Shown here: one piece after another, positions 59,584 through 64,000 of the stretch
How positions within the stretch are numbered: the first letter of the stretch is position 1
How the letters are laid out: each line of letters begins with the position of its first letter
DNA from: Hetaerina americana
Lineage: Eukaryota; Arthropoda; Insecta; Odonata; Calopterygidae
Assembly (NCBI GenBank): GCA_022747635.1
Contig: JAKTNV010000027.1
Location: 5,279,731 to 5,343,730, forward strand
Direction of reading: 5' to 3'
Length of the DNA stretch: 64,000 nucleotides
The notes under the pieces: generated by a model
What the model was told of the DNA's origin: nothing
The model's input: the letters and a program-made list of their open reading frames with translations, nothing else
Databases searched by the model: none
Position numbers and translations under genes: made by a program

Positions 59584-61153
59584 GTGAGCAGCCACTGTTG
59601 GAGGGCCCTGGGATAATTTGTGCCCGCCTACGACCCAGGCCGCGACCCAATCTGTTCCCAATTCCGCCTTCGGAGCACTCTCTCTTTCAAGGGCGCTCCA
59701 AGACCCATCGTTATTATTATTTTGACTTCTATCAGCCGTCACTTGGCGAAAATAGTCCTTGGGATTTCTATTGTTTTCTAATGGTGCTCAAGTCTTGTTC
59801 TCTTATTATTCGGGTCTCCGGGCTCTCTCGCCGCGACCAATGGATACGCCGGAGACGAAAGCAGCACAAGTCACCTCGTTCAGTCCATTCTTCATCTCTC
59901 AACCTCAATTCTGACGTCATTTCCGACCAAGTGCTCTCTGCGAGAACTAATTGGGAATATTGGGCCGCGGGGCATGAGATCTGCAATTTATCGGGCAATT
60001 TCAATATCACAGGAATAATTTTTGGATGAATATGTCTGTGTACCCTGACTTTATTAAATAATATTTCCTTAATCCGTTAAAGGGCTTCTACGCCACTGTA
60101 GCAATGAAAAAGGATGGGAATATTGAGATTGGTGTGGTGATTCACGAACACCTCGCTCAGTCACGCATTCAACATACTAAGACGTAAACATTTACAAAGT
60201 GGGGGGAGGGGTGTGTGCCCCGAAAAGGAATTTTATAAAGAAATAAATCCTAGTGCCAGGGACCGTATTCGGGAACCTACAAATACACACACACACACAC
60301 AGTCATACACACTTCTATACGGTCTCTTTCTAGTTAATACGTTAGTGGTTAAGGTAGCCCAGAGCCAGTCCCTGGCGAGGGAATCACTTCCCCGTAAATC
60401 GCTTTGGGCCAACCAGTGTGACTGTGTATGTGTACTTGTAAGTTCCCGAATACGGTTCCTGATTAATTTCCTTGTAAACCTGCTATTCGGGAAATACACC
60501 CCTTATGTAAATGTGAATGTCTTGATATTTTGGACGTGGGTGTTGTGATCACTGATGAGGGATTAACTTCCCCATGAATCACCACATCAATCTCAATATT
60601 CCCCCTTCTTTTTACTTTCACGGTGATGTAAAAAATCCTTTACGGCTTAACGAAATATTATTTTATATAGTCAGTCTATGGAGAGCCCGTAAGAAGTGCA
60701 ATTTAACCTTCCAATACCTGTGTACCTTCTATTTTAATCAAATAAGGGATCTAGGTTCACAACTTGCACTGCCTTTTTTTGTTTTAGTTTAAGAACGTGA
60801 AGGAGTTCTTGAGTTTTTTGTTAGCACGAACCATTTATTTGAACTAAAGTTGAACTTCGCGGGTGTTCCAACGGGTGCTCAGGAACTCCTTGACCGCACG
60901 ATAGAAAAACCACGAAGGCATCGCCGCAATTGTACACCAATTGGGCACCAAACTCCCAATATTAATATAGTCTACCATTAACTCGAAGATTTGCTTCGAC
61001 GGCGTGAATGTACCAAGCTTACCCAAACCAATGCTCGCATACCCAGCCTGGGTGTCGATTCAAGGACAAGGGTTGAATGCTCTTTGCCCGAAGTGTTTGA
61101 CATCTGATAATCGATAAATGTGTCGACTGCACTGTTTTCTCATTTGCTTTCAG
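59584..61153 (+). other. Intron 2 of the receptor-like gene
   Basis: 1570 nt with GT at 59584 and AG at 61152-61153. It contains the nested inverted repeat structure at 60105-60625. Confidence 0.75.
60105..60625. repeat. Nested inverted repeats (fold-back structure) in intron 2
   Basis: Outer arms: 60116-60144 against 60575-60603, 28 of 29 bases complementary (gggaatattgagattg...), with weaker pairing continuing outward. Inner arms: about 60235-60305 against 60419-60480, with a long accgtattcgggaac / gttcccgaatacggt core and a (CA)n to (TG)n pairing. The whole could fold into one long hairpin of about 500 nt. It could be a MITE/fold-back transposon or a structured intron RNA. Confidence 0.7.
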
Positions 61154-61221
61154 ATCATCCGGTCGACGTGGGAATCACGATGTATGTGCTCGACATCTCA
61201 TCTCTTTCGGATAAGAATATG
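61154..61221 (+). CDS. GABA-receptor-like Cys-loop channel subunit, exon 3 (68 nt)
   Basis: Bounded by tttgctttcag and ATG|gtgagc. It encodes (Asp)HPVDVGITMYVLDISSLSDKNM, the first beta strands of the ligand-binding domain. The Rdl counterpart is [22 protein letters not shown]. The length of exactly 68 nt and the phase 1 to phase 0 pattern are those of the conserved third exon of GABA-A receptor family genes. The next exon (..DFTLDFYFRQ..) is not found before the window ends, so it lies beyond 64000. Differences from Rdl (Asp for Ser in VLDISS, DKNM for EVKM) show that it is a paralogue and not an alternative Rdl exon; it also lies 52 kb downstream of the Rdl stop. Confidence 0.9.
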
Positions 61222-62534
61222 GTGAGCATCATTTGGGGTGAACTAGCGAAGAATCCCGAAGGCGATGTTGAATCATCTGGGCTTGCCCATCGCATTACAT
61301 ATTCGACCTAATGCACTTGCATTTATAAATTGTGCCCTGTGTGGTAACACAGAAAGCGGACCCGAAGGAAAGTGCATCCGAGAGTTGAGTTTGAGATGAG
61401 GTGAAAATGAGGGGAACAATCGCCTCCATTGCGTTCGCGACAAAAAACTGAGTAAGTTGATGATTTTGTATATTTTGTCGTAGGGTTTGCAAGATACTGG
61501 AGGTTGGATGAAGATATGAAAGACGTGATCACGCAGATTTTTGGCGGTATGTGGAGGGCAGACGGAAATCAATGCTAACTAATGGAGGGGTTTTTGTGGT
61601 GAAATCACGAGAGACTGGGTGAGGAATAAATTGGTTATATAGGAAAGAATGCTGTTTGAATGAACCAGTGACAGATATGCATGAAAGAAGTACGCTACAC
61701 CACTATGATTCGAAATATTTACTGATGTGTACGAATTACCTAGAGAAAATAAGCGCTGTCAGAAAAAAATTGTCTAATTTCACCATACTGATGTCTTAAT
61801 GGAAGATATCATTGAATTTGTTGGGTATTTGTTTATCTAAATGTCGTCTAAGAATATATATCATTAATAGTTTTGTACGAAGAAAATTAAACGAATTTTC
61901 TGTGGAAACACTTGTCGATATCTAGCCCCGGAAAATGTTTGACCTCACTGTACTCTTAACCGCTGCTTCGCAAAAGACAGCTCACGTCTAACGACACGTT
62001 CCATGTCTAAGGATATGGGTTTGGATGTGAATTTCCATTACAATTAAGAAAGTATTAGCCAACAACTGACCTACTAACTGAGATTATTAAAACATTTTAC
62101 CTGGCACTTAACATTCGAAAAGCACGGAAAGGTAAAAAGGAAAGCGCCCGGCACTCGGCGACGACACAATACGTGTTATCATCCCAGGCCGACATTGTTT
62201 GTAAAATAATCGGAGGCAATTTAAAGAAAGAAAGGTTTCTTTTAAATTGCACACTAAATTGTGACGAGTAGCTTCTCATTACTTGTAAGAAAATGAATTT
62301 CCCATATGGATCGTTGAACTCTTCGGATTACTAAGGGCTCAGTCATGATCGAAATCTCTCAAAGAAAAAGAAACGGTAAAATTACAGAATTATGGCATAT
62401 GAACTTGGAGGATAAAACATTTTACATTTTATGATTGAAAGAACCGTCAAAATCATTTCCATACCCTCCGGTCAGTAGTCCCGCATTCTGCCCCCTGGAC
62501 TACCGCGACCCACATATATTATTATAATTAAGTA
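61222..62534. other. Start of intron 3, nothing recognised
   Basis: AT-rich. No further receptor exon or transposon found. Confidence 0.45.
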
Positions 62535-64000
62535 ATCTACCGGTTAAGGTAGGTTTTTGGATGGACACAGCTACTAAATAAATATTTTGTGATTCCTAAC
62601 AAAATACAAAATCCAGTATCCTATTCTACATCAGGTCCCTCTTCATCTCTGAATACCCTCTTCCTTCCTTCATCCCGTCCAACATCCCTATCCTGTTCCT
62701 TCCCTTTCCTCGTTTGCCCAACATTCTACCCTCAACTTCAGTCTTCAACATACCACTGCCGGTCAATACCCTCTTCATCCTTTTTTCCTACCTACATAGG
62801 ATTTCTTCCAACAAACCCCTCTCTTCGCCCACCATACCAAGTACTTCCTCATTTGTTTTCTTCTCTGTCCATTTCACCTTCTCCATTTTCTCCACACCCA
62901 CATTTCAAAAGCCTCCAATCTACGTCTATTCTCCTGCTTCAATGACCACGTTTCCGCGCCGTACATAGCAACGCTCCATATCAAAGTTTTTACGAGTCTT
63001 TTCTTAACATCATTACTCAACGTCCCTGTCATCAACTCCCTCCTCCTTGTAAAAGCCTCTTCGCCTAGCGCAATTCTTCTCCTTACGTCCCTACTACTTT
63101 GACCGTGTTGGTCCAAAACCCTTCCGAGCTACGTAAACTGTTCTACCTGCTCTAGTGTTTTCCCTCCTATTTTAATGTTAAGCTTAGCCTTTTTCTGTCT
63201 TGCAAATCGTATAACCTTTTTTATTAATATTGATTTTCATCCCATACCTGTCGCACTGAATTTCCAATTCACTCAGCAATGCTTGTAACCCCTTGGCTGA
63301 CTGACAAACTAAAGCTTGGTCATCAGCAAACCTAACTGATTTTACGGATTCCCCGCCCACTTTCATTCATACCTCCAGTTCTTCCCATGTCTCTTTAATC
63401 ATTTCCTCTGCATACAGGTTGAACAGCAGCGGTGATAATGGGCAACCCTGCCTTACACCTCTTCCTAACACTGCCCAACCGGACTCCCCGTTCCCCACTC
63501 GCACCTGAGCAGTCTGAGACATGTACAGGTTGCGGATTAGCCTCCTTTCCCTCCAATCTATTCCTAATTCCTGCAATATACTCATTAGTTTTTCCCAATT
63601 CACTCTATCAAACGCTTTTTCGGAATCTACGAAACAGGCAAATACCTCCTCGATGTGTTCTATATTCCTCTCGATTAATAATGTCATCACTGCAATGGCA
63701 TCACGCGTACCTCTCCCCTTCCTAAACCCAAACTTATCATCCCCTAAGTAATCTTTTGCCCTACTCGCTATCCTTTTGTTTATGATCCTGAGAACAACTT
63801 TAGCTGCGTGGGATATCAAACTAATTGTCCTATAGTCCTCACATGACGTGGCCTTTACCTTTTTCGGAATAGGAACTAAAACTGATCTCACAAAGTCTTC
63901 CGGCCAGATTCCCTCCTCATATATACTACGAATCACCCCATATAGCCTCTTCCTCCCACATTTTCCTAAACATTTCAATAGTTCCGCGGGAATATTATCC
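62535..64000 (-). pseudogene. RTE-type LINE, copy C (3' half; continues beyond window)
   Basis: Minus-strand RT from the right edge: KCLGKCGRKRLYGVIRSIYE, FGFRKGRGTRDAIAVM, VDSEKAFDRVNW (Ser for Phe) and RQGCPLSPLLFNL to 63367. A TGA follows after EELEV, then FADD and the ININKKGYTICK frameshift zone. The C-terminal domain has AMYGAETWSLKQENRRRLEAF (63116-62874). The 3' end reads ccttaaccggtagattacttaa then TAA-rich sequence. Very similar to copies A and B, sharing the stop with B. Confidence 0.9.

Overview
The window is nuclear DNA of an animal, most likely an insect or another arthropod with a large, repeat-rich genome. The host-gene evidence is the last exon of an Rdl-type GABA-gated chloride channel (9008-9541) and three exons of a second gene of the same receptor family on the same strand (31821-31891, 59510-59583, 61154-61221). 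Introns are tens of kilobases long, intergenic DNA is AT-rich, and exons and promoter-like stretches are GC-rich. The species cannot be named from sequence alone.

Layout. 1-9000 is the last Rdl intron. It holds tRNA-derived SINEs, a broken CR1/jockey-type LINE, a 5'-truncated RTE-type LINE bounded by (AT)n tracts, and an RTE scrap. 9008-9541 is the Rdl terminal exon: a Gly/Pro/His-rich loop, the M4 helix and the stop. 9542-17450 is AT-rich, nearly free of transposons, and probably 3'UTR plus intergenic DNA. 17490-31530 is a graveyard of Penelope-like elements (PLEs), mariners, RTE LINEs and SINEs with readable nesting: a PLE with a hammerhead-ribozyme-like motif sits in an old RTE copy (16-bp target duplication), and a SINE sits in a deleted mariner (12-bp target duplication).

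At 31600-31891 is a GC-rich promoter-like region and a first coding exon with a signal peptide and a good GT donor. 31892-59509 would be its 27.6-kb first intron. This contains a nearly full-length RTE copy, a mariner inserted in a SINE, CR1 3' ends, a second deleted mariner, an unclassified 375-bp repeat present in inverted copies, a second RTE family and an internally deleted mariner with near-perfect ends. Exons 2 and 3 encode the start of a Cys-loop receptor extracellular domain. Exon 3 is exactly 68 nt, the size that is conserved for this exon in the GABA-A receptor family. 62535-64000 is the 3' half of another RTE copy that runs off the window.

The two host genes are therefore neighbouring paralogous ligand-gated chloride channel subunits in head-to-tail order, with almost everything else being transposon debris. 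I see no bacterial features, CRISPR arrays, rRNA genes or convincing functional tRNA genes.
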